This document shows, in pieces, positions 7,703 through 16,567 of a stretch of 64,000 nucleotides of DNA. Below the pieces are notes generated by a model. That model was not told the origin of the DNA and did not search any database. It was given only the letters and a program-made list of their open reading frames with translations. How positions within the stretch are numbered: position 1 is the first letter of the stretch; every line of letters starts with the position of its first letter. Position numbers and translations under genes: made by a program. The DNA is from Streptomyces parvus (GTDB taxonomy: Bacteria; Actinomycetota; Actinomycetes; Streptomycetales; Streptomycetaceae), in contig NZ_CP135079.1 of the NCBI RefSeq assembly GCF_032121415.1, positions 4,774,001 to 4,838,000 on the forward strand. The letters run 5' to 3'.

Positions 7703-7827
7703 GGGGGGATTTCTCCTACCTGTCCGAACGAACCCGCGCCGTGGGGGTGTCCGTCGAACGGACAAGGCGTGGGGCGGTACGGGGAAGAGTGTGGTGCAGC
7801 GCACAGTCGCCGGGGATGATGCCGAAC

Positions 7828-7850
7828 GGCGATAGCACCGCCCTATCGCC
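7828..7850. promoter_or_regulatory. Candidate SnpR (LysR) operator
   Basis: Perfect inverted repeat GGCGATAG-N7-CTATCGCC containing the LysR T-N11-A core (T7833, A7845). It sits in the 315-bp divergent region 7703-8017, 125 bp upstream of snpA and 167 bp upstream of the regulator. I see no other strong repeat in this intergenic region. Confidence 0.6.
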
Positions 7851-8017
7851 GCCCCGTCCTTCTCTCTGCGCACGTCAGCCGCTCATCGTCATGCCATGCT
7901 CACGTCATCAGCACGGCATCGCCACAGACCTCCGGGCCCAACACTCCCTGAATTGAGGCTGTTTGGTGGGGTTGCGACGTCTGGTGCGCGGCGGACGGCG
8001 GTCATAGTCTCCGCTGC

Positions 8018-8971
8018 ATGGAGCTGGAGGTGAGACACCTCAAGGCGCTGTGCGCCATCGCCGACGCGGGCAGTCTGCACCAGGCGGCCCGTCGCCTCGG
8101 CGTGAGCCAGCCCTCCCTGACGACCCAGCTGCGGCGGATCGAGAACGTGCTCGGCGCCGAGCTGTTCCTCCGCGAACGGACCGGCTGTCGCCCGACTCCC
8201 CTGGGCCGGGCCGTTCTGAGCCGGGCCCGGCCGCTCGTCGACGGCATGAGCGACCTGGTCGCCGCGGCGCTGGCGGAGGCCGAGGCCGCCCGGCCCCGCG
8301 GCTCCCGGCTGCGCATCGGCTCGACCGCGAGCCGCGTCATCGGCGGCTGGCTGCGCCGGCTGCGGGCCGCCCTGCCCGGTACGGACATCTCCCTGCGGGT
8401 CGACGTCTCCGCCCACGCGCTGCTGCGCTCGGTCGAGGCGGGCCGCCTGGACGTCGCCTTCGTGCACGAGGTGGAGGGCTGTCCGCTGACGCTGCCGGAA
8501 GGTCTGGAGCAGCGCGTACTCGTCGACCGGGAACCGCAGTTCATCTCCCTCTCCCGCGACCACCCGGCCGCTCGCCGCCGAGTGGTCGAGCTGGGCGACC
8601 TCGCGGGCGACCCGTGGATGGTCGATCCGACGGTGGACGGCGAGTGGGACGGGGTACGCCGGGTGCTCGGCGCCGCCGGACTGAACCCGCCGGTCCTGCA
8701 CGGCGACTACCTCACCGCAGCCTCCCTCGTCGTGCTCGGCGAGGCCGTCGCGCCCTGCCAGCCGACGTCGGGACCGCGCGACGACATGGTGATCCGCCCG
8801 TTGCAGGGCGACCCGCTCGCGGTACGCCTCCTCCTGGTCTCCCGGCCCGGGACCGACATCGAGGTGGTGTACGCACAGTTGGAGGACGCCTACCGGGACG
8901 CGGCGCGACGGGCGAGCGGCTACCACGAGTGGCTGCTGCGCCACCGCTCGCCGCTGGCCCGCACGCCCTGA
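8018..8971 (+). CDS. snpR: LysR-family activator of snapalysin
   Basis: A 317-residue LysR regulator: N-terminal helix-turn-helix (LKALCAIADAGSLHQAARRLGVSQPSLTTQLRRIE) and a substrate-binding-like effector domain from about residue 95. Its divergence from snpA matches the SnpR/MprR arrangement in Streptomyces, where the LysR protein activates protease transcription. ATG 8018 is preceded by TAGTCT 7 nt upstream and no Shine-Dalgarno, so it may be leaderless. Confidence 0.87.
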   Translation: MELEVRHLKALCAIADAGSLHQAARRLGVSQPSLTTQLRRIENVLGAELFLRERTGCRPTPLGRAVLSRARPLVDGMSDLVAAALAEAEAARPRGSRLRIGSTASRVIGGWLRRLRAALPGTDISLRVDVSAHALLRSVEAGRLDVAFVHEVEGCPLTLPEGLEQRVLVDREPQFISLSRDHPAARRRVVELGDLAGDPWMVDPTVDGEWDGVRRVLGAAGLNPPVLHGDYLTAASLVVLGEAVAPCQPTSGPRDDMVIRPLQGDPLAVRLLLVSRPGTDIEVVYAQLEDAYRDAARRASGYHEWLLRHRSPLARTP

Positions 8972-9108
8972 CCCGGCACGGTCCCGCCGGTCCGTGAGCC
9001 GGCACGCCGGTCCGTCGATCTGTCCGTCCGTCGGCTGCGGAGAGTTCCCCGCTCTGCTGACAGCGTGCACGGGTTCCGCCCCCGCCCGCCGGTGGGCAGA
9101 GTCGTCCC

Positions 9109-10107
9109 ATGAGGCTTCTGATGCTGGGCGGTACGGAGTTCGTCGGGCGGGCCGTCACCGACGCGGCGCTGGAGCGGGGCTGGGATGTCACGGTGTTCCA
9201 CCGCGGACGCCACGCGCCCCCGCCCGGCGTGAGCGCGCTGACGGGGGACCGGACGACCGGAGAGCGGGGGCTCGCGGCGCTGGCGGAGAGCGGGCAGGGC
9301 TGGGACCTGGTCGTCGACACCTGGAGCGGCGCCCCGGCGGCGGTCCGGGACGCCGCCCGCCTGCTGTCCGGCCGGGCCGGCCACTTCAGTTACGTCTCCA
9401 GTCGCTCCGTCTACGCCTACCCGGCCGCTCCCGGACTCGGCGAGGACGGCCCCCTGGTGACCGGCGCCTCGCCCGACGGCGGCGGGGACGTGCCGTACGA
9501 CCGGGCCAAGCGCGGCGGCGAGCTGGCCGCCCTCGACACCTTCGGGGACCGGGCCCTGCTGGCCCGGGCCGGGCTGATCATCGGTCCCGGGGAGAACATC
9601 GGCCGGCTTCCCTGGTGGCTGTCGCGGACCGCCCGCGGCGGACCGGTGATCGCCCCCGGCCGGCCCGACGCGGAGCTCCAGTACATCGACGTCCGGGACC
9701 TGGCGGCGTGGATCCTGGACGCGGCGGCGGCCGGGCTGCACGGCCCGTACAACACCGTCAGCCGCCCCGGCCACGCGACCATGGGCGGGCTGCTGGAAGC
9801 CTGCGTGCGGGCCACGGGCTCCGACGCCGAACTGCGCTGGACGGATCCGGAGGTCCTGCTGGCCGCCGGGGCCGAGCCCTGGAGCGACCTGCCGATCTGG
9901 CTCCCGCCGGGCGAGCTGTACGACACGATGCACCGCGGCGACCACACCAAGGCGCACGCGGCGGGGCTGCGCTGCCGCCCGGTGGAGGAGACCGTCGCGG
10001 ACACCTGGGCCTGGCTGCGCGCGCTCGGCGGCACAGCGCCCCACCGCCCCGACCGCCCGCCCGTCGGCCTCGACCCCGAGCTGGAGGCGAAGCTGCTGGC
10101 GCTCTGA
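9109..10107 (+). CDS. NAD-dependent epimerase/dehydratase-family (extended SDR) protein
   Basis: A 332-residue Rossmann protein with the N-terminal nucleotide loop LMLGGTEFVGRAV (GGTxFxGR variant of GxxGxxG) and the SDR active site YDRAKRGGEL (YxxxK). The GGTxFVGR type of start is typical of actinobacterial epimerases and of chloroplast-type RNA-binding relatives; the substrate is unknown. The start has CAGAGT 6 nt upstream and no Shine-Dalgarno. It is not in an obvious operon. Confidence 0.8.
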   Translation: MRLLMLGGTEFVGRAVTDAALERGWDVTVFHRGRHAPPPGVSALTGDRTTGERGLAALAESGQGWDLVVDTWSGAPAAVRDAARLLSGRAGHFSYVSSRSVYAYPAAPGLGEDGPLVTGASPDGGGDVPYDRAKRGGELAALDTFGDRALLARAGLIIGPGENIGRLPWWLSRTARGGPVIAPGRPDAELQYIDVRDLAAWILDAAAAGLHGPYNTVSRPGHATMGGLLEACVRATGSDAELRWTDPEVLLAAGAEPWSDLPIWLPPGELYDTMHRGDHTKAHAAGLRCRPVEETVADTWAWLRALGGTAPHRPDRPPVGLDPELEAKLLAL

Positions 10108-10255
10108 AGGCTGCTGACGCCCTGCCACTCCGCCGTTCCGGCACGCCGCTCCTGTGTGCGTGTCGCTCGAAGAAACCACCCATAGGCCTACGTAACGGGG
10201 AAAAAGCGGCGTGTCATACAAAACGACAAAGTGATGACCATGCATATTGCGCGGC

Positions 10256-11719
10256 ATGGAACAGAAGGTGCGCAGGCACGGCAACGCAATCCGGGCAGCA
10301 GTCACAGTGGTGACGGCCGCGGCGATGGTGGGCGTGTTGGCCCCGGCCGCAGGTGCCGATCCGCTGCCGGGCGGACTGGGGCCCTGCCTCGGCAGCTCCT
10401 GCCCACCCGGTTGGAACGACCCCAACAACGGCCCGGTCGTCGGCTTCGACAGCAACATCAACGTCTTCGTCGGCGGGGACTTCCTGGTCCGCGAGGCGGC
10501 GGCCGAGGCGGAGGGCAAGGTCGTCACCCTCGGCGAGTTCGACATGAACAAGCGGGAGGGGGTCTCGCGGATCTACAACGTCGGTATCGCGGGCGTCGGT
10601 TCGCGGGTGCCTCCGCCGGACGGCTCCGACTATCTGACGACGGGCGGGGACATCACCATCGCCGACGGCCAGCGCCTCCTCGCCGAGGAGGGGGAGCACT
10701 CCGGCCGCGTCGCGTACGCGGGGGACCTCACGGGCACGGTGAACCCGACCACCGCCCCGCGCTCCGACGAGGACGCGGCCGCCCCGTACACCCGGCTGCG
10801 CCCCCGGCTCACCGAGGCCAGCCGGTGCTACGCCTACGACGGCGACGAACACCGCGAGGCGACGGGCGCATGGCAGCAGGTCGGCGACCTCATGACGTTC
10901 ACCGGCGACGGCACGTCCGCGATCCAGATCTTCGACGTGGACGCGGACCTGGAGTCGGAGACGGGCGGCAACACGGGGTTCGTGTTCAACGGGATCCCCG
11001 AGGGCGCGACCGTCCTGGTCAACGTGTACGGCAGCACCCGCAGCGTCGCCACGTTCATGGGCTCGTTCCCCAACGAGGGCCTCCGCGAGAACCTGCTGTG
11101 GAACTTCCCGGACGCCACCGCTCTGTCGCTGACCGGCCCGGCCCAGTTCGAGGGCAGCATCCTGGTCGGCCGGCCGGCCAGCTCCACCGTGCTCAGCATG
11201 AGCGGCACCAACGGCCGCTTCTACACGGCGGGTTCGCTCACCCACACCTCGCAGGGCCGGTCGGGCGGCCAGGAGATCCACGCGTACCCCTTCGACGGGG
11301 ACCTGCCGTCGTGCGCCCCCGACCCGACGCCGACCCCCACGGACCCCGCGCCCACGCCGACGGACCCCACGCCGACCCCCACGGATCCCACGCCGACCCC
11401 CACGGATCCCGCCCCGACCCCCACGGATCCCCCCCCGACGCCGACGGACCCGACGCCGACCCCCACCGACCCCGCCCCGTCCCCGACCGGCCCGACCGCG
11501 ACCCCCACCGAGCCGACGCCTACCCCCACCCACCACTCGCCGCAGCCCACGCACTCGCCGAGCCACCCGGGTGAGCTGCCCGACACCGGCTCCCGGGGCG
11601 GCGAATGGATCCTCGGGTCCGTCGCGGCAGCGCTCGTGGCCGCCGGCGGTACGGTCCTCGTGGCCACGCGCAGGGCGCGCCGCCGCACCTACCGACCGGG
11701 ACGGAGCAGTGCCCGCTAG
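10256..11719 (+). CDS. Choice-of-anchor A family surface protein with LPDTG sorting signal
   Basis: A predicted cell-wall protein of about 487 residues. It has a Sec signal peptide (residues 1-35, ending AAGADP), a choice-of-anchor A (beta-helix-like) domain over about residues 60-330 (NINVFVGGDFLV, GGDITIADGQ, FEGSILVGRPAS), a Pro/Thr spacer of ten 7-residue repeats, then LPDTG, a hydrophobic segment and a basic tail (RRARRRTYRPGRSSAR), the full sortase-sorting layout. An in-frame TTG at 10247 exists; ATG 10256 was chosen although it has no clear Shine-Dalgarno. No sortase gene is in the window. Function beyond surface display is unknown. Confidence 0.82.
   Translation: MEQKVRRHGNAIRAAVTVVTAAAMVGVLAPAAGADPLPGGLGPCLGSSCPPGWNDPNNGPVVGFDSNINVFVGGDFLVREAAAEAEGKVVTLGEFDMNKREGVSRIYNVGIAGVGSRVPPPDGSDYLTTGGDITIADGQRLLAEEGEHSGRVAYAGDLTGTVNPTTAPRSDEDAAAPYTRLRPRLTEASRCYAYDGDEHREATGAWQQVGDLMTFTGDGTSAIQIFDVDADLESETGGNTGFVFNGIPEGATVLVNVYGSTRSVATFMGSFPNEGLRENLLWNFPDATALSLTGPAQFEGSILVGRPASSTVLSMSGTNGRFYTAGSLTHTSQGRSGGQEIHAYPFDGDLPSCAPDPTPTPTDPAPTPTDPTPTPTDPTPTPTDPAPTPTDPPPTPTDPTPTPTDPAPSPTGPTATPTEPTPTPTHHSPQPTHSPSHPGELPDTGSRGGEWILGSVAAALVAAGGTVLVATRRARRRTYRPGRSSAR
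11321..11530 (+). repeat. In-frame 21-bp tandem repeat (Pro/Thr wall spacer)
   Basis: Ten consecutive 21-bp units encode DPxPTPT with x being T, A or P; the last three units are degenerate (DPAPSPT, GPTATPT, EPTPTPT). Near-identical units make repeat-number variation by slippage or recombination likely. Confidence 0.85.
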
Positions 11720-11728
11720 CGTGGTTCG

Positions 11729-12112
11729 ATGACCGAACCGCTGCTGCACCTCGCCGAAGCACCTCTGTGGGAGGCGGCCCGGGGGACAGGGACGTACGAG
11801 ATGTCCACCCGCGGCCGCACCCTCCAGGAGGAGGGCTTCATCCACCTCTCGCTGCCCCGTCAACTCCCCGGCGTGGCCCGGATGCTGTACGGGGACGGGG
11901 CGGGGGACGGCAACGGCGACGGCGGCCAGGGCCTGGTGGTCCTGGTCGTCGATCCCGACCGCCTGGCCGGCCCCGTCCGGTTCGAGGCGATGAAGCCCGG
12001 CGGCGAGAAGTTCCCGCACCTGTACGGACCGCTCCCCGTGAGCGCGGTCGTCGAGGTGCGGCCCTTTGACGACTGGTACCACGACCGACGAGAGGAAGAC
12101 GAACCCCAGTGA
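11729..12112 (+). CDS. DUF952-domain protein
   Basis: A 127-residue cytoplasmic protein with the DUF952 features: LLHLAEAPLWEAA at the start, EEGFIHLSLPRQL near residue 36, and the C-terminal PHLYGPLP...VVEVRPF. Members have a glutathione S-transferase-like or ADP-ribosyl-like small fold with no confirmed activity. It overlaps the following SDR gene by 4 bp, so the two are translationally coupled. TAGCGT lies 6 nt before ATG 11729. Confidence 0.82.
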   Translation: MTEPLLHLAEAPLWEAARGTGTYEMSTRGRTLQEEGFIHLSLPRQLPGVARMLYGDGAGDGNGDGGQGLVVLVVDPDRLAGPVRFEAMKPGGEKFPHLYGPLPVSAVVEVRPFDDWYHDRREEDEPQ

Positions 12113-12990
12113 TCGGCCCCCTCACCGCGGTGACCGGAGCGAGCGGAGCGGTCGGTGGCCGGGTCGCCCGACGGCTGGCCCGGACCGGCGTTCCGGTACG
12201 GCTCCTCGGCCGCGACCCCGCCCGGCTGCCCGACGTGCCCGGCGCCGACCATGCGCCCCCCGCCCCCTACGGCGACGGGGAGGCCGTGCGCCGGGCCCTC
12301 GACGGCGCCCACACCCTCTTCCTGGTCTCCGCCCACGAAAGCCCCAACCGGGTCCGCGAGCACACCACCGCGATCGACGCCGCCGTGGCGGTGGGGGTGG
12401 AGCGGATCGTGTACGTCTCCTTCCAAGGGGCCGCGCCCGACGCCACGTTCACCTTCGCCCACGACCACTGGGACACCGAGGCCCACATCCGTACGGCCGG
12501 GATCCGCCACACCTTCCTGCGGGACAACTGGTACCTCGCGGGGCTGCCCGCGATGACCGGGACCGACGGCGTCCTGCGCGGACCCGGCGGCGACGGGCGG
12601 GTGGCGGCCGTCGCCCACGAGGACATCGCCGACGCGGCGGCGGCCGTGCTGCTGGACGAGGGCACGGACCACGACGACCGGGTCTACGACCTCACCGGAC
12701 CGGAGGCGTTCACCCTCGCCGAGGCGGCCGAGGAGCTGACCCGGGTCACCGGGCGGCCCGTCGTCTACGTCCCCGAGACCCGGGAGGAGGCCTACGCCTC
12801 CCGGGCCGGCTACGGGGCCGAGGAGTGGGAGGTGGCCGGCTGGGTCACCTCGTACGAGGCCATCGCCAACGGCGAACTGGCCGCCGTCTCCGACGCGGTG
12901 CCCACGCTCACCGGGCGTCCGGCGCAGAGCTTCGCCCAGTTCCTGGTGGAGAACCCGGACAGCTACCGCCATCTGCTCCCCGGCGGCTGA
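12109..12990 (+). CDS. NmrA-like NAD(P)-binding (atypical SDR) protein
   Basis: A 293-residue protein with N-terminal TGASGAVGGRVARRL (GxxGxxG loop) and the NmrA/quinone-reductase-like VERIVYVSFQGAAPD segment and HDHWDTEAHIR. Such proteins reduce quinones or act as redox-state sensors. It starts at GTG 12109 inside the end of the DUF952 gene (GTGA overlap), forming a two-gene operon. Confidence 0.85.
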   Translation: MIGPLTAVTGASGAVGGRVARRLARTGVPVRLLGRDPARLPDVPGADHAPPAPYGDGEAVRRALDGAHTLFLVSAHESPNRVREHTTAIDAAVAVGVERIVYVSFQGAAPDATFTFAHDHWDTEAHIRTAGIRHTFLRDNWYLAGLPAMTGTDGVLRGPGGDGRVAAVAHEDIADAAAAVLLDEGTDHDDRVYDLTGPEAFTLAEAAEELTRVTGRPVVYVPETREEAYASRAGYGAEEWEVAGWVTSYEAIANGELAAVSDAVPTLTGRPAQSFAQFLVENPDSYRHLLPGG

Positions 12991-13009
12991 CCGGCGGGTT
13001 CGCCGGGGC

Positions 13010-14230
13010 TCACCGCCACGGGATGTGCTTCCACGGACTGCCCTCGCTCTCCGTCAGCAGACGGTGGGCGAGGAGGTTCTGTTCGTAGAACGGCCCGTAC
13101 TCCTCCTCGTCGAACCGCAGCACCCGCCCCAGCGCGTACCCCGCGGAGAACTCCTCCCACGAGCGGTGGGCCGACTTGCTCAGCGCCCCGGCGTACACGA
13201 TCGCCGCCTCCGCGTCGGCCGGGCCGCAGAAACGCGCCGACAGGCCCCAGCGCGCCAGGTTCACCGCCCGCCCGTAGTCGTACGCGACCGTCGTGCGCAC
13301 CCGGCCGTCCGGCGGCAGCAGACCGTCCGCTCGGAACCGGGCCTCGTAGCGCATGATCCGGCGCACCAGATCCTCGATGCCCTTGACCGTGCTCGCGTCG
13401 GCCCCGAGGTCCTGGGCGTGCCCGGCGGCGGTCTCCCGCCACAGATCGGCCGAGGGCAGCTCGCCGATCGCCGCTGCCAGCTGCTCGCGGGCGCGCAGCG
13501 CGAAGTCCGGTTCCGGCGGGCTGTTCGCCGCGTCCAGCAGGAAGTCCAGCTGCCGGCGCCATTCCTCGTGGCCGGCGATGCCCCAGGAGTCACGGAGCTG
13601 CTCGCGCTCGTCGACGTACTCGCGGTAGACGGTGCCGACCTCGTTCCACGGCACGGCGTTCCTGATCGCCAGATGCGCCCCGCAGGCCAGCCCGTACGCG
13701 AGTGGGCCGTGCAGCGCGCCGTGCCGCAGGGCGACGAGGCGGTTGGCGGAGGCCCGGTCGTTCTCCGCGTACGCCCGCTGCCACAGCGCCAGGTCGGGCG
13801 GGGCGGCGGGCAGCAGCAACTGGCCGGGCGTCCCCACGTTCACGCCCAGCCACACCCGGGGATCGGTCCAGCCGAACTCGGCGACCCACCGCAGCGAGAC
13901 CCCGCGGAAGACCCAGTCCGGGTGCCAGGCGGGCAGCATGCCACGGGTCAGGAGCGGCCGGCAGACGAAGCCCGCCGGGTCGACGTGCCGCCGCCAGATC
14001 ACGGTGTCCGGATCGGCGTCCACCTCGGCGCGCGGGGCCGGGATGTACAGCTCGGTCCCGGCCAGCGCGGCCAGTTGGCCCCGCACGTCGCCGCGCAGGG
14101 CGGCCTCGTGGAGGAGCTGCTCGGTCTCGGACGGCGGGACCCAGGGGGCGGGGGGCCAGGGTGCGGAGGCGGGCGCGCCGGGGGCCGGGGGAGCGCCGTA
14201 AGGGCCCGGGTCCGGGTTCATGCGGTTCAT
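13010..14230 (-). CDS. DUF1266-domain protein, second of a tandem pair
   Basis: A 406-residue protein of unknown function. A Pro/Ala-rich N-terminus (residues 1-30) precedes an SseB-like short segment (LAALAGTELYIPAPR), the block GMLPAWHPDWVFRGVSLRW, then the DUF1266 core (HGALHGPLAYGLACGAHLAIRN; SWGIAGHEEWRRQLDFLL; GRAVNLARWGLSARFC; AHRSWEEFSAGYALGRVLRF; SPWKHIPW). The neighbouring upstream gene encodes a paralogue with the same blocks in the same order, and the two overlap by 4 bp (ATGA), so they probably arose by tandem duplication and are expressed together. Confidence 0.75.
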   Translation of the reverse strand: MNRMNPDPGPYGAPPAPGAPASAPWPPAPWVPPSETEQLLHEAALRGDVRGQLAALAGTELYIPAPRAEVDADPDTVIWRRHVDPAGFVCRPLLTRGMLPAWHPDWVFRGVSLRWVAEFGWTDPRVWLGVNVGTPGQLLLPAAPPDLALWQRAYAENDRASANRLVALRHGALHGPLAYGLACGAHLAIRNAVPWNEVGTVYREYVDEREQLRDSWGIAGHEEWRRQLDFLLDAANSPPEPDFALRAREQLAAAIGELPSADLWRETAAGHAQDLGADASTVKGIEDLVRRIMRYEARFRADGLLPPDGRVRTTVAYDYGRAVNLARWGLSARFCGPADAEAAIVYAGALSKSAHRSWEEFSAGYALGRVLRFDEEEYGPFYEQNLLAHRLLTESEGSPWKHIPWR

Positions 14231-15405
14231 GACCAGGGGAGGTTCCGGTAGGGGCCGGCAGGGTCCTGGGTGAGGGCGTGGTGCTCGGCGAGCGACTGTC
14301 GGTACGTGGCCTCCGCCGCCTTTGGCCCGTCGTCCTCCGCACGGTGGACCAACCGGGCCATGAGGTAGCCGAGGGAGAAGTCCGGCCAGGAGGAGTAGGC
14401 GCTTCGGGCGAGTTCGCCGAGGCGCAGGATGTCCTGCTCGGCCTCGTGCGGATCGGTGTACCGGGCGCCGAGCGCGAGCCGTACGACGTTGACCGCCCGG
14501 CCGAGGTCGAAGGCGGCCAGGGTGTCGACGCGACCGCCCGGGGCGAGCGCGCCGTCGGCCCGGAGCCGGTCCTCGAACAGGGTGATGTGGCGCAACGACC
14601 GTTCCGCCAGCGCCCGGTCGTCGGCCTCCCGCGCGGTGAACGCGCGGCCCACCGCCTCGGCCCACTCCTCGCGCGCCGGTGTCCGCCCCGTCCGGGCGGC
14701 CAGGGTGTGCCGGGTGCGCAGGACGGCTTCCTGGACGCGCCCGACCAGCTGGTTCCTCATCAGAGACGCGAGGCGGTCGCGGTACTCGGCGCGGTGCTGG
14801 ATGCCCCACGGACTGCGCAGCCGCGCGCGGTCCATCGCGTAGTTCTCGTAGGCGGCGCCGAGCCGGTTCCAGATCAGGCCGTTGGTGACGGCCAGGTGCG
14901 CGCCGAGCGCCAGTCCGTGGGCGAGCGGACCGTGCAGGGGCCCGCCGCTGTCGGTGAGCAGCATCCCCCGCTCGGGCCCGCCGAGGCGTTCGGCGGCCTT
15001 CAGCCAGCCCTTGAGGCGGCCCGGCCGGGCGTCGGCCATCGCCGCGTACGGGGTGCCGTGGTTCACCGCCAGCCGCCGCACGTCGTACGGCCAGGTCCGG
15101 GCCAGCTCGCCGAGGCCCACCTCGCGGAAGACCCACTCGGGGTGCCAGGGCGGCAGCATTCCCTGGGTCAGGACCGGGACGCAGATCCGCCGGGTGGCCT
15201 CGTCGCGGACGGTGGGCAGCGGCGCCGTCCAGCCGGGGATGTCCGCGTGCAGCCGGGCGACGAGCACGTACAGCCGGGTCCGCGCGAGCAGCTCCACCAC
15301 CGCGTCGGCGCTCCCGTCCGCGACCGCCGCGGACAGCGCGCGCTCGATCGCCGTGGGCGCCACCGCTCCGCCGCTCTCTGTTCCCGCCCCGTTCCCCGTC
15401 GTCAC
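14227..15405 (-). CDS. DUF1266-domain protein, first of a tandem pair
   Basis: A 392-residue paralogue of the next gene, sharing LARTRLYVLVAR, GMLPPWHPEWVFREVGL, HGPLAHGLALGAHLAVTN, SPWGIQHRAEYRDRL, GRAVNVVRLALGARY, SSWPDFSLGYLMARLV and the C-terminal PYRNLPW. Function unknown; there is no signal peptide or membrane helix. It starts at GTG 15405 with TAGGAT 7 nt upstream and no Shine-Dalgarno, a leaderless-type arrangement. Confidence 0.75.
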   Translation of the reverse strand: MTTGNGAGTESGGAVAPTAIERALSAAVADGSADAVVELLARTRLYVLVARLHADIPGWTAPLPTVRDEATRRICVPVLTQGMLPPWHPEWVFREVGLGELARTWPYDVRRLAVNHGTPYAAMADARPGRLKGWLKAAERLGGPERGMLLTDSGGPLHGPLAHGLALGAHLAVTNGLIWNRLGAAYENYAMDRARLRSPWGIQHRAEYRDRLASLMRNQLVGRVQEAVLRTRHTLAARTGRTPAREEWAEAVGRAFTAREADDRALAERSLRHITLFEDRLRADGALAPGGRVDTLAAFDLGRAVNVVRLALGARYTDPHEAEQDILRLGELARSAYSSWPDFSLGYLMARLVHRAEDDGPKAAEATYRQSLAEHHALTQDPAGPYRNLPWS

Positions 15406-15519
15406 GGAGCTGATCCTACGAAAGAGGCCCCGCGCCCGTCCCGGGTGGTCGGAGGCCGCCCGGGCGCACCAGCCCCGGCCGGTGCGACGCGTACGGGGTG
15501 GACGACGCGGCCCGGTGGC

Positions 15520-16392
15520 TCAGCTCCGGCCCGTGTGGTCCAGGATCGCGGCGGAGAGCGGGGCGTGGACCTCGCGGGGCAGGGCGTGCCCCATGCCGGG
15601 GATCTCGACGAGCCGGGCGCCGCGGATGACCTGGGCGAGGTGCTCGGCGTGCGGGGCGGGGGCGACCGGTTCGGCGGGGGCCGAGGTGATCAGCGTGGGC
15701 ACCTCGGTGGCGGCGAGCCGCTCGGTGCGCTCCATGCCGGAGTAGTCGGCGCGGGCGTGGGCGGTTCCGGCGTGGTGGTGGCCGGTGTGCGCGATGATCC
15801 GGCGCTCCAGTTCGCGGGCGTACGCGGCGTCGAACGGGATCAGGTCGCCGCCGAGCACCCGCCAGTGCTCGACGCGCCGCTCCAGCTCCGCCTCCGGGCC
15901 CCGGTCCTCGATGGGCCGCGACCACAGCTCCATCAGCTCAGAGGAGACGCCGGGCAGCTCCTCCGGCGGGATGCGGCGGCCGTCCGGCGCGACGTAGGGC
16001 GCGGAGCTGAGCGCGTTCGTCCCGATGACCGTGGCGCTGAGCAGCCGCTCGGAGTGGTCGGCGAGGAGCAACTGCGTGAGCATGCCGCCCATCGACATCC
16101 CCACCACATGCGCGCGCTCCACGCCGAACGCGTCCAGCACGGCGACGGCGTCCCCGGCCAACGCGGTGAGTGGATAGGGCTGTTCGTCGAAGGAGGCGGT
16201 GGAGCGGCCGGTGTCCCGATGGTCGTACCGGATCACCCGGTGCCGTACGGCCAGCAGCTCGACCAGCTCGTCGGGCCAGCCGAGCCCGGACGCCTGCGCA
16301 CCCATGACCAGGAGCAGGACGGGCGCGTCCGGAGCACCGTGCTCCTCGGCCCAGAGGCGGACGCCGGGGGCGGCATCGACGAAGCGTTCCAT
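15520..16392 (-). CDS. Alpha/beta-hydrolase
   Basis: A 290-residue hydrolase with oxyanion-loop region LLLVMGAQASGLGW, the YDHRDTGRS block, nucleophile elbow GMSMGG (Ser near residue 97) and a C-terminal catalytic His in IPGMGHALP. It resembles the aclacinomycin-methylesterase/3-oxoadipate-lactonase group; the substrate is unknown. The HHHAGTAHARADYSG segment may form a lid. A 17-bp palindrome lies 35 bp upstream of the start. Confidence 0.82.
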   Translation of the reverse strand: MERFVDAAPGVRLWAEEHGAPDAPVLLLVMGAQASGLGWPDELVELLAVRHRVIRYDHRDTGRSTASFDEQPYPLTALAGDAVAVLDAFGVERAHVVGMSMGGMLTQLLLADHSERLLSATVIGTNALSSAPYVAPDGRRIPPEELPGVSSELMELWSRPIEDRGPEAELERRVEHWRVLGGDLIPFDAAYARELERRIIAHTGHHHAGTAHARADYSGMERTERLAATEVPTLITSAPAEPVAPAPHAEHLAQVIRGARLVEIPGMGHALPREVHAPLSAAILDHTGRS

Positions 16393-16426
16393 GGTGGACC
16401 TCACTGTTCCGGCACCGGATATTAGA

Positions 16427-16443
16427 CGAGACGTATCGTCTCG
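16427..16443. promoter_or_regulatory. Palindrome upstream of the hydrolase, TetR-type operator candidate
   Basis: CGAGACG-TAT-CGTCTCG is a perfect inverted repeat placed 35 bp before the hydrolase start. The form is typical of TetR-family operators, but no TetR gene is adjacent (the neighbouring regulator is MerR). Confidence 0.45.
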
Positions 16444-16567
16444 CACTGCTCCGACAGTAACGCAGGGCCGGCCGGGATGCCGGCGCGGCGATGAACCGGC
16501 CGCCCTGATCCGGGGCGTCGAGGGACGTTCGGCCGTCGCCGGGCCACCCGCCGTCCGGCAGTCGCCG

